Positions 9,930 to 18,156 of a DNA stretch of 64,000 nucleotides are shown here, piece after piece. The position numbers and the translations under genes were made by a program. Below the pieces are notes generated by a model that worked only from the letters and a program-made list of their open reading frames with translations, was not told the origin of the DNA and ran no database searches. Source of the DNA: Hydrogenophaga sp. RAC07 (GTDB lineage: Bacteria; Pseudomonadota; Gammaproteobacteria; Burkholderiales; Burkholderiaceae_C); contig NZ_CP016449.1 in the NCBI RefSeq assembly GCF_001713375.1, positions 1,922,001 to 1,986,000 of the forward strand, given 5' to 3'. Within the stretch, counting starts at the first letter, position 1. Every line of letters starts with the position of its first letter.

Positions 9930-10064
9930 CCCCTCGGGTCACGTTGCCTCAGCAGGTGGCGGGCGTTTGGTCCGACGGGCGTACCGCTCGTCTTTGGACA
10001 CATCCCTGCGTTGGCGACTTCCTTGCAATCCTGCCTGTGTTCAACCCCTCGTCTGGAGTTTCGC

Positions 10065-10439
10065 ATGGGAAAAATCTTCAATACCAACACGTGGCGCGCC
10101 CCTCTGCAGCTGATCGACTGCTGGCTGCCGCTTCCGTCCGACCGTCCGGCCCGTCCGGCCGCTTCGTTCATGGCGGCCAAAGCCGTGCAACGTTTTGCGC
10201 GAGCCGGTTGGCTCAACCGAGAGGCGGCGAACGGGCCTGCCATGCAGGCGAGGCAGCCGGTCGCGACCCAGGCGGGTTCACCTCCCGCATGCCGCGTGAG
10301 AGTACTGCGCCAGGCCGAAGCCCACCGAACCCAGAGCCGGGACATGCGCCTGGTCATCTCCGGCCCCATTGGCGATGTGTGCGCGGAGCTTGATCGGCTC
10401 GCGGCACTGGAGCAGGCCTCCATGGCACGCGCTGCCTGA
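10065..10439 (+). CDS. Hypothetical protein downstream of lexA
   Basis: A 124-residue product starting MGKIFNTNTWRAPLQLIDCW has a good GGAG site seven bases before its ATG. No family is recognised. It is rich in Arg and Ala, has no membrane segment, and ends in a short helix-like stretch (MRLVISGPIGDVCAELDRLAALEQA). The frame is open from further upstream, but 10065 is the only start with a ribosome site. A LexA-regulated role is possible from position only; there is no SOS box of its own. It could be a lineage-restricted gene or a chance open frame. Confidence 0.5.
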   Translation: MGKIFNTNTWRAPLQLIDCWLPLPSDRPARPAASFMAAKAVQRFARAGWLNREAANGPAMQARQPVATQAGSPPACRVRVLRQAEAHRTQSRDMRLVISGPIGDVCAELDRLAALEQASMARAA

Positions 10440-10548
10440 TCCACGCGACCCGGCCGGGCACTGCAGCGGCGAGGCTTCGTTCAGCGCAGGGCACGAACGG
10501 CCCGGGCCCAGGTCGCGAGGGAAAAAGTGGCGAAGGCACAATAGGCGC

Positions 10549-11556
10549 ATGAATATTGTGATTCTTGACGACTATCAGGACGCGGTTCGCAAGCTGAAGT
10601 GCGCGGAGAAACTGGAGCCTTATCCGGCCAAGGTGTTCACGAACACGGTCAAGGGCGTGGGTCAGTTGTCGGTGCGGCTCAGAGATGCCGACGTATTGGT
10701 TCTGATCCGCGAACGCACCCAGATCTCGCGCCAGCTCATCGAAAAGCTGCCCCGCCTCAAGCTGATTGCGCAGACCGGACGCGCAGGCAGTCACCTCGAT
10801 GTGGCGGCCTGCACGGAGCGCGGCATTGCGGTGGCCGAGGGTGTGGGTTCGCCCGTGTCAACGGCCGAGCTCACCTGGGCCTTGATCATGGCGTCGATGC
10901 GGCGCATTCCGCAGTACGTCTCCAACCTCAAACACGGAGCCTGGCAGCAAGCGGGGCTGAAATCGTCGGCCATGCCGATCAACTTTGGTGTGGGCATGGT
11001 GCTGCGCGGCAAGACACTGGGCCTGTGGGGCTATGGCCGAATCGGCCAACTGGTCGCGGGTTACGGGCGCGCTTTCGGCATGCAGGTGGTGGTCTGGGGC
11101 AGCGAAGCCTCGCGCGCCCGGGTGGTGGCCGATGGCTTTGAAGCCGCGGAAAGTCGCGAGGCGTTTTTTGCTTCGGCCGATGTGCTGTCGCTGCACTTGC
11201 GCCTGAGCGAAACAAGCGCCGGATGTGTCACGCTGGAAGACCTCGGCCGCATGAAACCCACGTCCCTGCTGGTCAACACCTCGCGTGCGGAGCTGATCGA
11301 GCCGGAGGCCTTGCTCGCTGCGCTCAACCGAGGTCGCCCCGGCATGGCCGCAGTCGATGTTTTTGAATCGGAGCCGATTCTTCAAGGGCATGCCTTGTTG
11401 CGGCTGGAGAACTGCATCTGCACGCCCCACATCGGGTATGTGGAGCAGGACAGCTATGAGCAGTATTTCGCCTCGGCCTTCGACAACGTGGTCAATTTCA
11501 TCAAGGGAACGCCGACCAACATCGTGAACCCTGGCGCACTTCAAGTCCGCCGGTAG
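10549..11556 (+). CDS. D-2-hydroxyacid dehydrogenase family protein (D-3-phosphoglycerate dehydrogenase-like)
   Basis: The 335-residue protein is an NAD(P)-dependent D-2-hydroxyacid dehydrogenase. The Rossmann motif is GKTLGLWGYGRIGQLVAGYGRAFGM (residues about 153-177). The catalytic triad is consistent with Arg in NTSRAELIEPEAL, Glu in VDVFESEP and His in CTPHIGYVEQD. The substrate-binding loop AQTGRAGSHLDVAAC is also typical. It lacks the ACT domain of long SerA proteins, so a short PGDH-like enzyme or a glyoxylate/hydroxypyruvate-type reductase is equally possible. The start at 10549 begins exactly at the conserved MNIVILDDYQDAV; only a weak ribosome site precedes it. A terminator follows. 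Confidence 0.85.
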   Translation: MNIVILDDYQDAVRKLKCAEKLEPYPAKVFTNTVKGVGQLSVRLRDADVLVLIRERTQISRQLIEKLPRLKLIAQTGRAGSHLDVAACTERGIAVAEGVGSPVSTAELTWALIMASMRRIPQYVSNLKHGAWQQAGLKSSAMPINFGVGMVLRGKTLGLWGYGRIGQLVAGYGRAFGMQVVVWGSEASRARVVADGFEAAESREAFFASADVLSLHLRLSETSAGCVTLEDLGRMKPTSLLVNTSRAELIEPEALLAALNRGRPGMAAVDVFESEPILQGHALLRLENCICTPHIGYVEQDSYEQYFASAFDNVVNFIKGTPTNIVNPGALQVRR

Positions 11557-11573
11557 AAGCAGCTCCCAATGAA

Positions 11574-11603
11574 AAAAGAACGCCGCATCAGCGGCGTTCT
11601 TTT
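11574..11603. terminator. Bidirectional intrinsic terminator
   Basis: A 13-base perfect stem (AAAAGAACGCCGC / GCGGCGTTCTTTT) with an ATCA loop lies between the convergent dehydrogenase gene and the FimV-like gene. It has A and T runs on both flanks, so it can work in both directions. Confidence 0.9.
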
Positions 11604-11612
11604 CTTTGGGGT

Positions 11613-13787
11613 TCAGCTTTTGGATCCGCGTCGGCCTTCAGGTTTTCCGTCGTCGGCCAGGTCCGGCGGCGGATCGAAGTCGATCACCTCGAAGTCGATG
11701 AAGTTGTCCTCGCCGGGCTGGATGTCGAAGTCTGCAGGTTGTGTGAGCTTGGCCGACGCCTCTACCGCCACATTCACGTCGGGCAGTGACGCTTCAAACC
11801 GGGCCATCTCGGAAAGATCGTCCAGGTTGATGTCCAGGCCGAGCCGGGAAGACGCAGGTGGCATCTCGCCCAGACCCATGGGCTGGGTGTGCTGGTGGTC
11901 CGGTGCCGCGGCCGGCTGTCTGCTCACGACTGGAGCGACCTTGCCAGCAGCCTTCAATGGCTGCATGGCCGTGTGCTGAAAGTCACTGTTCGCGCGTGGC
12001 GCGCTGCCGTCGCGCTGGATGAGGTCCTTGGCGATCGCGTGCAGCATGAGCAGCTCACGGTAAGCCTCCAGATCGAACACCTCGGTGCTGCTGTCGGTGG
12101 AGTCGCGGAAGATCGACTGTTCGATCAGATCAAGCACCCGCGGCTGCGGCCAGAGGGCCTGGATGCGGCTGAATGCGGTTTCGTACGACTCCAGCCCCAG
12201 GCCCCGCTGCGAATAGCTGTCGAACGGCGGCGCGCCGGCGTTGAACACATGGTTGAACTCGTCGCGCAGGCTCTCGTAGTCCTGGCGGCGCCCGAGACGG
12301 TGGTAAATGTGGAACAGGTCGAGGTAGGTCAGTGCACTGGGTTCGTGGCTTTCGGTGAGGTGGTCCTTGAGCACCTGGATGGCCTGCTCGTCCTCCCCCA
12401 ACGACACGAAGAAATCGGCCTGCTGCTGCACGTCGAACAGCTCTTCGGTGGCCACGGAGCGTGACACGCCGATGGCGCTGGTTGAAAATTCACGCCGGTC
12501 GCGGGCAGCAATGGGGCTCTCCGCCAACGACGTTGCCGGCATGGGCTGGGTCACTGCAGGCCTGCCCGAGCGGTCGTCCAGCCCATCAAAGGAAGAGTCC
12601 TGGTCCAGATCGAAATCCAGGTCGACATCCGGGCCATCGCCCCTCGGCGTCAACGGGGTCAAGTCGGACGATTTTCCGGCGACGGGATCGTCGCCATCCA
12701 GAGGAACGCGCACCGTCTTCTCTTCATCCTCCGGCGCCCACCAGGCCCGCGAGGCCTCGGAGCCCTGCACCACCACCTCTTGCCGCCGCCGCCACACCAT
12801 CAAAACCGCCAACAGGGCCAACAGCAGGCATGCGCCCAGCAGGTAGACCAACCAGTTCTGGAACCGTTGAGCCTGCGATTGTTCAAGCTGGGCATTGAGG
12901 TCGCCCAAGGCGGCCTGGGACCGGGTCTGTTCCTCGCGAAGTTTTGCCACCTCGGATTCGAGCGCAGCGAGCTTCTGCGCATCGCGCAGGATGTCTTCCG
13001 GAGTGGCGTTGATGCTTTTCCAGAGTTGCACGGCGGCTGCGCGCGTTTCTTCAGAAGTGCTGGGTTCGCTCAGCAGCAGGGGGGAGAGTTTGAGCGTGGG
13101 GTCGCGTTCGATGCCGGTGGTCAGGTCGATCGGATCCAGCTGCAGCCTCGGTACAGGGGGCGCTGCAGGTGGCTTGGACGGCGCGCGGCGAACCACCGAA
13201 GGCGGCCGGCTTGCCGGGGCGGCTGCACGTGCAGGCGTTGAAGGTCTAGCCTGTGAAGCAGCAGAAACGGGCGCGGCAGCACCGCCACCCGATGCCGACG
13301 AAGAAGCCGCACCGGAAGCGCCGGGCGCCACGGTCACACGAGGCAGCGCCGAGGGATCCGCAGCCGCAGCCGCCGCCACCGCCGGGGCTGCCGAAGGCTG
13401 CGAGGCAGCGGTCAGGGGCTCATTGACCAGATCGGCGAGCAAGACAAAGCGGCGCGTGAACTGGGTGCCGCAACCGGCTTTGACGTAGAGGGTGACGAAG
13501 GGCTCGTTGACCGGCAAACTGGACTGCACCCGCACCGAAGATTCAACGTCGGGCGTGGTGCGCTGGGGCGACGTGCGAACCAGGTTGGCCGCAACCTGGG
13601 TATCGCCGTAAAACACATCGGTCTGAATGCACAGATTGCTCAGGTCTTCGCCCGGGGCGAGCAAAACCTGAACGCGAACGTCCAGCGGGCGGCCGATCAT
13701 GGCAGCACCACTGTGCCGACCCAAGGTGACGGCAGAACTGCTCAAGGCAGTTGATAGCAAAATACAACCTGTCCAGTACTTGCGCAC
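11613..13787 (-). CDS. FimV-like inner-membrane/periplasmic protein with TPR-type C terminus
   Basis: The 724-residue protein starts with a signal-like hydrophobic segment (residues 1-20) followed by the FimV N-terminal pattern (VTLGRHSGAAMIGRPLDV). It continues with a low-complexity Ala/Ser/Pro linker (about 125-215) and a coiled coil (about 258-300, KLAALESEVAKLREEQ). One membrane helix lies at about 310-332 (WLVYLLGACLLLALLAVLMVW), and the acidic cytoplasmic part contains helical repeats (QQADFFVSLGEDEQAIQVLKDHL, about 450-520). FimV proteins organise polar type IV pilus and T2SS functions and bind peptidoglycan, but no LysM domain is evident here. The very acidic tail (about 650-715) is typical. 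It is divergent from a hydroxyacyl-CoA dehydrogenase gene. Confidence 0.72.
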   Translation of the reverse strand: MRKYWTGCILLSTALSSSAVTLGRHSGAAMIGRPLDVRVQVLLAPGEDLSNLCIQTDVFYGDTQVAANLVRTSPQRTTPDVESSVRVQSSLPVNEPFVTLYVKAGCGTQFTRRFVLLADLVNEPLTAASQPSAAPAVAAAAAADPSALPRVTVAPGASGAASSSASGGGAAAPVSAASQARPSTPARAAAPASRPPSVVRRAPSKPPAAPPVPRLQLDPIDLTTGIERDPTLKLSPLLLSEPSTSEETRAAAVQLWKSINATPEDILRDAQKLAALESEVAKLREEQTRSQAALGDLNAQLEQSQAQRFQNWLVYLLGACLLLALLAVLMVWRRRQEVVVQGSEASRAWWAPEDEEKTVRVPLDGDDPVAGKSSDLTPLTPRGDGPDVDLDFDLDQDSSFDGLDDRSGRPAVTQPMPATSLAESPIAARDRREFSTSAIGVSRSVATEELFDVQQQADFFVSLGEDEQAIQVLKDHLTESHEPSALTYLDLFHIYHRLGRRQDYESLRDEFNHVFNAGAPPFDSYSQRGLGLESYETAFSRIQALWPQPRVLDLIEQSIFRDSTDSSTEVFDLEAYRELLMLHAIAKDLIQRDGSAPRANSDFQHTAMQPLKAAGKVAPVVSRQPAAAPDHQHTQPMGLGEMPPASSRLGLDINLDDLSEMARFEASLPDVNVAVEASAKLTQPADFDIQPGEDNFIDFEVIDFDPPPDLADDGKPEGRRGSKS

Positions 13788-13863
13788 GCCAGATTTCCTT
13801 CTTTCGTTCGTTGGTTGATTCTGTCATAGCTCCAGAAGCTCTCATTCCAAATACAACACACTT

Positions 13864-15384
13864 ATGCACCCGATCTTTCAGAACACCGGCGTTGTAGGCA
13901 CCGGCGCCATGGGCCGCGGCATTGCACAAATGGCCGCTCAGGCCGGCAGCCAGGTCTGGTTGTTTGATGTTCAGGCCGGCGCGGCCCAGGCCGCGCGTGA
14001 CGCACTGCACGCCACCTGGCAAACGTTGGTGAACAAGAACAAGATGACGGCCGAGCAGATGCAGGCCTGCCTGGACCGGCTCAAGCTCGCCGATGCCCTG
14101 GGTGATCTCGCACCTTGCGATCTGGTGATCGAGGCCATCGTCGAGCGGCTCGACGTCAAGCAGCGTCTCTTCGCCGAACTCGAAGGCATCGTCGGACCGG
14201 AGGCGGTTCTGGCCACCAACACCTCATCGCTGTCGGTCACGGCGATTGCCGCGCAGCTCAAACGCCCCGCACAACTGGCCGGATTCCACTTCTTCAACCC
14301 GGTACCGTTGATGCGCGTGGTGGAAGTCATTGCCGGTCTGAAAACCAGCGCTTCGGTGTGCCAGCGGCTGACCGACTTCACCCGCCAGTTCGGCCACACG
14401 CCCGTGACCGCGCAGGACACGCCCGGCTTCATCGTGAACCACGCCGGGCGTGGCTATGGCACCGAAGCATTGCGGGTGGTGGGCGAGCGTGTGGCGGACT
14501 TCGCCACCATCGACCGCATCCTGAAAGACCAGATGGGGTTTCGTCTTGGTCCGTTCGAGCTGATGGACCTCACTGCGCTGGACGTTTCGCACCCGGTGAT
14601 GGAATCGATTTACCACCAGTACTTTGAAGAACCCCGCTACCGCCCCAGTGTGATCACCGCACAGAGGCTGGCCGGCGGCGTGGTGGGCAAGAAGGTGGGC
14701 GAAGGCTTCTACGCGTACGACAAAGGCTTGGCCCAGGTGCCGGCCGAGCCCTCCGTGCCGGCAGTGGCCGAGATGCCGCCGGTGTGGGTGTCGCCCAAGG
14801 CGGCGCGGCGCGCCGAGTTGTACCAGCTGCTCAAAGACCTGGGCGCCCAGATCGAGACCGCAGCGGCACCCTCTTCCACCGCGCTGATCCTGGTGGCTCC
14901 GCTGGGCCTGGATGTCACCACGCTGGCCGCGGTGGAGCGCCTGGACGCCACGCGCACGGTGGGCATCGACATGATGCTGGACGACGCCTCTGTGAAGCGC
15001 CGGGTGCTCGCCACCAACCCCGCTACGCGGCCCGACATGGCGCAGGCCGCCCACGCGCTGTTTGCACGCGACGGCAAGGCGGTGAGCGTGATACGCGACA
15101 GCGGTGGCTTCGTCACCCAGCGTGTGGTGGCCACCATCGTCAACATCGCGGCCGACATGTGCCAGCAAGGCGTGTGCTCACCGGCCGATCTGGACGTGGC
15201 CGTGACGCTCGGACTGGGTTACCCCATGGGTCCGCTGGCCATGGGCGACCGCATCGGCCCGACCAACATGCTGGAAATCCTGTTCAATCTGCAGACGGTC
15301 TATGGCGATCCGCGTTACCGTCCTTCCCCCTGGCTGCGCCGCCGCGGTGCGCTCGGCCTGAGCCTCACGCACGAGGAAGCTTGA
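13864..15384 (+). CDS. 3-hydroxyacyl-CoA dehydrogenase (two C-terminal domains, PaaH-like)
   Basis: The 506-residue protein oxidises (S)-3-hydroxyacyl-CoA with NAD in beta-oxidation. An N-terminal Rossmann domain carries GVVGTGAMGRGIAQ (residues about 9-22). The family motifs NTSSLSVTAIA and AGFHFFNPVPLMRVVEVI (containing the catalytic His) follow, with the pairing Glu nearby. A first C-terminal domain (DTPGFIVNHAGRGYGTEALRVV) and a second partial repeat (DSGGFVTQRVVATIVNIAADM, 400-500) give the long form seen in PaaH/PaaC of phenylacetate degradation. No other paa gene is near, so a general or hydroxy-fatty-acid role is more likely here. It is followed after two bases by an enoyl-CoA hydratase gene. 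Confidence 0.9.
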   Translation: MHPIFQNTGVVGTGAMGRGIAQMAAQAGSQVWLFDVQAGAAQAARDALHATWQTLVNKNKMTAEQMQACLDRLKLADALGDLAPCDLVIEAIVERLDVKQRLFAELEGIVGPEAVLATNTSSLSVTAIAAQLKRPAQLAGFHFFNPVPLMRVVEVIAGLKTSASVCQRLTDFTRQFGHTPVTAQDTPGFIVNHAGRGYGTEALRVVGERVADFATIDRILKDQMGFRLGPFELMDLTALDVSHPVMESIYHQYFEEPRYRPSVITAQRLAGGVVGKKVGEGFYAYDKGLAQVPAEPSVPAVAEMPPVWVSPKAARRAELYQLLKDLGAQIETAAAPSSTALILVAPLGLDVTTLAAVERLDATRTVGIDMMLDDASVKRRVLATNPATRPDMAQAAHALFARDGKAVSVIRDSGGFVTQRVVATIVNIAADMCQQGVCSPADLDVAVTLGLGYPMGPLAMGDRIGPTNMLEILFNLQTVYGDPRYRPSPWLRRRGALGLSLTHEEA

Positions 15385-15386
15385 AC

Positions 15387-16166
15387 ATGACCGCGAGTCT
15401 CAAGAGCCACAGCCATGGCCAGACCATGGTGCTCACCATCAGCAACCCCGAGCACCGCAACGCACTCGGCCCCGACATGTACGCCGCCGGCGTGGAAGCG
15501 CTCAACGTGGCCGAGAGCAGCCCCGAGGTGCGCAGCGTGGTGATCACCGGCGAGGGCAACCACTTCTGCGCCGGGGGCAACCTGCAGCGGCTGATGGCCA
15601 ACCGCCAGCAGCCGCCCGAGGTGCAGTCGCAAAGCATTGAAGGCCTGCACAACTGGATCGAGACCATCCGCGCGTTTCCCAAACCGGTGGTGGCGGCCGT
15701 GGAGGGCTCGTGCGCCGGTGCCGGCTTTTCGCTCGCGCTGGCCTGCGACATGGTGGTGGCCGCGCACAGCAGCGTGTTCGTGATGGCCTACAGCAACGTG
15801 GGCCTGTCGCCCGACGGCGGCGCCAGCTGGAGCCTCATGCGCGCCCTGCCCCGCGCCACGGCCCTGCAGTTGCTGATGTGCGGCGACCGCATCGGCGCCG
15901 AACGCCTGCAGCAGCTCGGCGTGATCAACACCGTGAGCGCCACCGGCGAGGCGCTCACGGAGGCGCTCGCGCTGTGCGAGCGGCTCAACGCGCGCGCCCC
16001 GAACGCGCTGGCCAGCATCAAGGAGCTGGCCAACGACGCACCCACTGTGCCGCTGCACGCGCAACTGGGCGCCGAGCGTGATCACTTCGTGCGCAACCTG
16101 CACCACGCCAATGCGGGCGAAGGCATCGACGCCTTCATCAACAAGCGTCCCGCGCAATACCGTTGA
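15387..16166 (+). CDS. Enoyl-CoA hydratase/isomerase family protein
   Basis: The 259-residue crotonase-family protein hydrates or isomerises enoyl-CoA thioesters. The oxyanion-hole sequences HFCAGGNLQRL (about 56-66) and GSCAGAGFSLALACDM (about 109-124) are clear, followed by NVGLSPDGGASWSLMRALP. At the positions of the two classical catalytic glutamates the sequence carries SPDGGAS and CAGAG, so at least one is replaced. This suggests an isomerase or atypical hydratase. It starts two bases after the preceding dehydrogenase stop and has GAGGAAGC upstream, so the two are co-transcribed. Confidence 0.87.
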   Translation: MTASLKSHSHGQTMVLTISNPEHRNALGPDMYAAGVEALNVAESSPEVRSVVITGEGNHFCAGGNLQRLMANRQQPPEVQSQSIEGLHNWIETIRAFPKPVVAAVEGSCAGAGFSLALACDMVVAAHSSVFVMAYSNVGLSPDGGASWSLMRALPRATALQLLMCGDRIGAERLQQLGVINTVSATGEALTEALALCERLNARAPNALASIKELANDAPTVPLHAQLGAERDHFVRNLHHANAGEGIDAFINKRPAQYR

Positions 16167-16265
16167 AAAGCGGCCCGCGCGGAGCATCTGCGCGCATACC
16201 CTGACCCTGTTGCCACGTCCCAGTGGCGACAATCATTGACTTTCCAGTCACTCAAAAGACAGCCC

Positions 16266-16985
16266 ATGGACGAACCGATTCTGACAATGGAAGAACGCGA
16301 GGCGATCAACAGTGGTCGCTGGTTCTCCAGCCTTTCTCCCTCCCTGCGGCACGACATACTCCGATGCGCTTACGTCAAGCGATTCAAGGACAGCGACCTG
16401 ATCGTTGCCCGAGGCGATCCGCCCTCCGAATGGACGGCGGTGGCCAAGGGCGCCGTGCGCGTGAGTTCCACCTCGCTCTCGGGCAAACAGATCACCTTGA
16501 CGTATGTGGAGCCGGGTGTGTGGTTTGGCGACGTGGCGATGTTCGATGGAGACCAGCGCACGCACGACGCGTATGCCCACGGCCCCACCACGCTCCTGTG
16601 CGTGGCGCGCACCGATTTTCAGAAGATCCTCAGCTCGCACGTGGAACTGTACGAAGCGCTGATGCGCCTGCAGGCGCGCCGCATCCGCACGCTGTTCGGT
16701 CTGGTGGAAGACCTCAACACCCTGCCCCTGCGCGCGCGCCTGGCCAAACAGCTGCTGCACCTGGTGCGCAGCTACGGCGTGCCTTGTCTGTCCGACGGCA
16801 ACGAGATGCGCATCGGCCTGCAGCTGGCGCAGGAAGAACTGGCCCAGCTGCTGGGCGCTTCGCGCCAGCGGGTCAACCAGGAACTCAAGTCGATGGAGCG
16901 GGACGATGCGATCCGCATCGAACAGGGAGGGCTGGTGGTGCGCAACCGCGACATGCTGATGCGCATCGCGGAAGCCGAATCCTGA
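16266..16985 (+). CDS. Crp/Fnr-family transcriptional regulator
   Basis: The 239-residue protein has a cyclic-nucleotide-binding-like beta-barrel (residues about 20-130, with GDPPSEWTAVAKGAVRVSS and PGVWFGDVAMFDGDQRTHDAYAHG). A long dimer helix and a C-terminal winged helix follow (LQLAQEELAQLLGASRQRVNQELKSME, about 182-208). No Fnr-type N-terminal cysteines are present, so it is not an oxygen-sensing iron-sulphur protein; a small-molecule ligand is unknown. The start at 16266 (MDEPILTME) is preferred over an upstream TTG. It sits between a beta-oxidation pair and the phosphotransferase/acyl-CoA dehydrogenase pair, all on one strand, and may control them. Confidence 0.88.
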   Translation: MDEPILTMEEREAINSGRWFSSLSPSLRHDILRCAYVKRFKDSDLIVARGDPPSEWTAVAKGAVRVSSTSLSGKQITLTYVEPGVWFGDVAMFDGDQRTHDAYAHGPTTLLCVARTDFQKILSSHVELYEALMRLQARRIRTLFGLVEDLNTLPLRARLAKQLLHLVRSYGVPCLSDGNEMRIGLQLAQEELAQLLGASRQRVNQELKSMERDDAIRIEQGGLVVRNRDMLMRIAEAES

Positions 16986-17034
16986 GGCCGCGCGTGATGG
17001 CCTCTCCCCTCAACTCCCACCCAGGCCTTCACGC

Positions 17035-18120
17035 ATGAGCGACACCCAGAACTTCACCGGCACCCGGGCCGTATCGGGCCAACACACGTTCGACGAAACC
17101 GCGCTGGACTCCTGGCTTCAAGCCCGCCTGCCCGGGTTTGAAGGCCCGCTCACGGTGGAGATGTTCAAGGGCGGCCAGTCCAACCCCACCTACAAGCTCA
17201 TCACGCCGCAGCGCGCCTATGTGATGCGCGCCAAGCCGGGCCCCGTGGCCAAGCTGCTGCCCTCGGCCCACGCCATTGAGCGCGAGTTCCGCGTGATGAG
17301 CGCGCTGCACGGCACCGGCGTGCCGGTGGCGCAGATGCATGTGTTGTGCGAAGACGAATCGGTGATTGGCCGCGCCTTCTACATCATGGAGTGCGTCAAC
17401 GGCCGTGTGCTGTGGGACCAGTCGCTGCCCGGCCTCAGCAATGAGGAGCGAGGTGCGATCTACAACGAGATGAACCGCGTCATCGCGGCGTTGCACACGG
17501 TCAAGCCACTGGAGATCGGCCTGGACGGCTACGGAAAGCCGGGCAATTACTTCGAACGCCAGATCGGTCGCTGGAGCAAACAGTACGTGGCCTCCATCAC
17601 CCAGACCATCCCCGAGATGGACCGGCTCATGGCATGGCTGCCCAACAACATCCCGGCCATGGCGCGCGACGAGTCCATGCTCTCGGTGGTGCACGGCGAC
17701 TTCCGGCTCGACAACCTGATGTTCCATGCAGAAGAGGCGCGCGTGCTCGCGGTGCTCGACTGGGAGCTCTCCACCCTCGGCCATCCGCTGGCGGACTTCA
17801 GCTACCACTGCATGTCCTGGCACATCCCGCCGGGCATGTTCCGTGGCATCGGCGGGCTCGACGTGAAAGCCCTCGGCATTCCGACCGAAGACGAGTACAT
17901 CGCGATGTACTGCGAGCGCACCGGCATCGCACAGCCCGCGCAGCTCAAGGCCGACTGGAACTTTTACCTCGCCTACAACATGTTCCGCCTGGCGGCCATC
18001 CTGCAAGGCATTGCCAAGCGGGTCGAGGCCGGCACGGCATCGAGCGAACAGGCGGTCAAGTCTGCCGCCGGCGCCCGCCCCATGGCCGAGATGGCGTGGC
18101 GATTCGCCAGCGGCGCCTGA
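17035..18120 (+). CDS. Phosphotransferase family protein, ACAD10/11 N-terminal-like (LvaA-like)
   Basis: The 361-residue kinase-fold protein (APH family) has the nucleotide-binding strands FKGGQSNPTYKL and YVMRAKPGP (about 43-67). The catalytic loop is VVHGDFRLDNLMFH (about 220-233), and the metal-binding VLDWELSTLGHPLADF follows. This subfamily is the bacterial counterpart of the kinase half of mammalian ACAD10 and ACAD11 and of LvaA, which phosphorylates 4-hydroxyacyl-CoA so that a dehydrogenase-like partner can convert it to an ordinary beta-oxidation intermediate. Exactly such a partner follows 36 bases downstream. It is unlikely to be an antibiotic kinase. Substrate is inferred from the pairing. 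Confidence 0.85.
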   Translation: MSDTQNFTGTRAVSGQHTFDETALDSWLQARLPGFEGPLTVEMFKGGQSNPTYKLITPQRAYVMRAKPGPVAKLLPSAHAIEREFRVMSALHGTGVPVAQMHVLCEDESVIGRAFYIMECVNGRVLWDQSLPGLSNEERGAIYNEMNRVIAALHTVKPLEIGLDGYGKPGNYFERQIGRWSKQYVASITQTIPEMDRLMAWLPNNIPAMARDESMLSVVHGDFRLDNLMFHAEEARVLAVLDWELSTLGHPLADFSYHCMSWHIPPGMFRGIGGLDVKALGIPTEDEYIAMYCERTGIAQPAQLKADWNFYLAYNMFRLAAILQGIAKRVEAGTASSEQAVKSAAGARPMAEMAWRFASGA

Positions 18121-18156
18121 CCCGTTTCATATCCCCGATCACCCACAGGAGACACC

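Noticed and set aside
9927..9941. Small stem TGACCC/GGGTCA at the lexA stop codon as terminator
   Set aside because: Only six base pairs, overlaps the stop codon and has no T run.
17035..18120. Aminoglycoside resistance kinase
   Set aside because: The kinase motifs are those of the ACAD10/11-related group and the gene is linked to an acyl-CoA dehydrogenase, so a resistance function is not supported.
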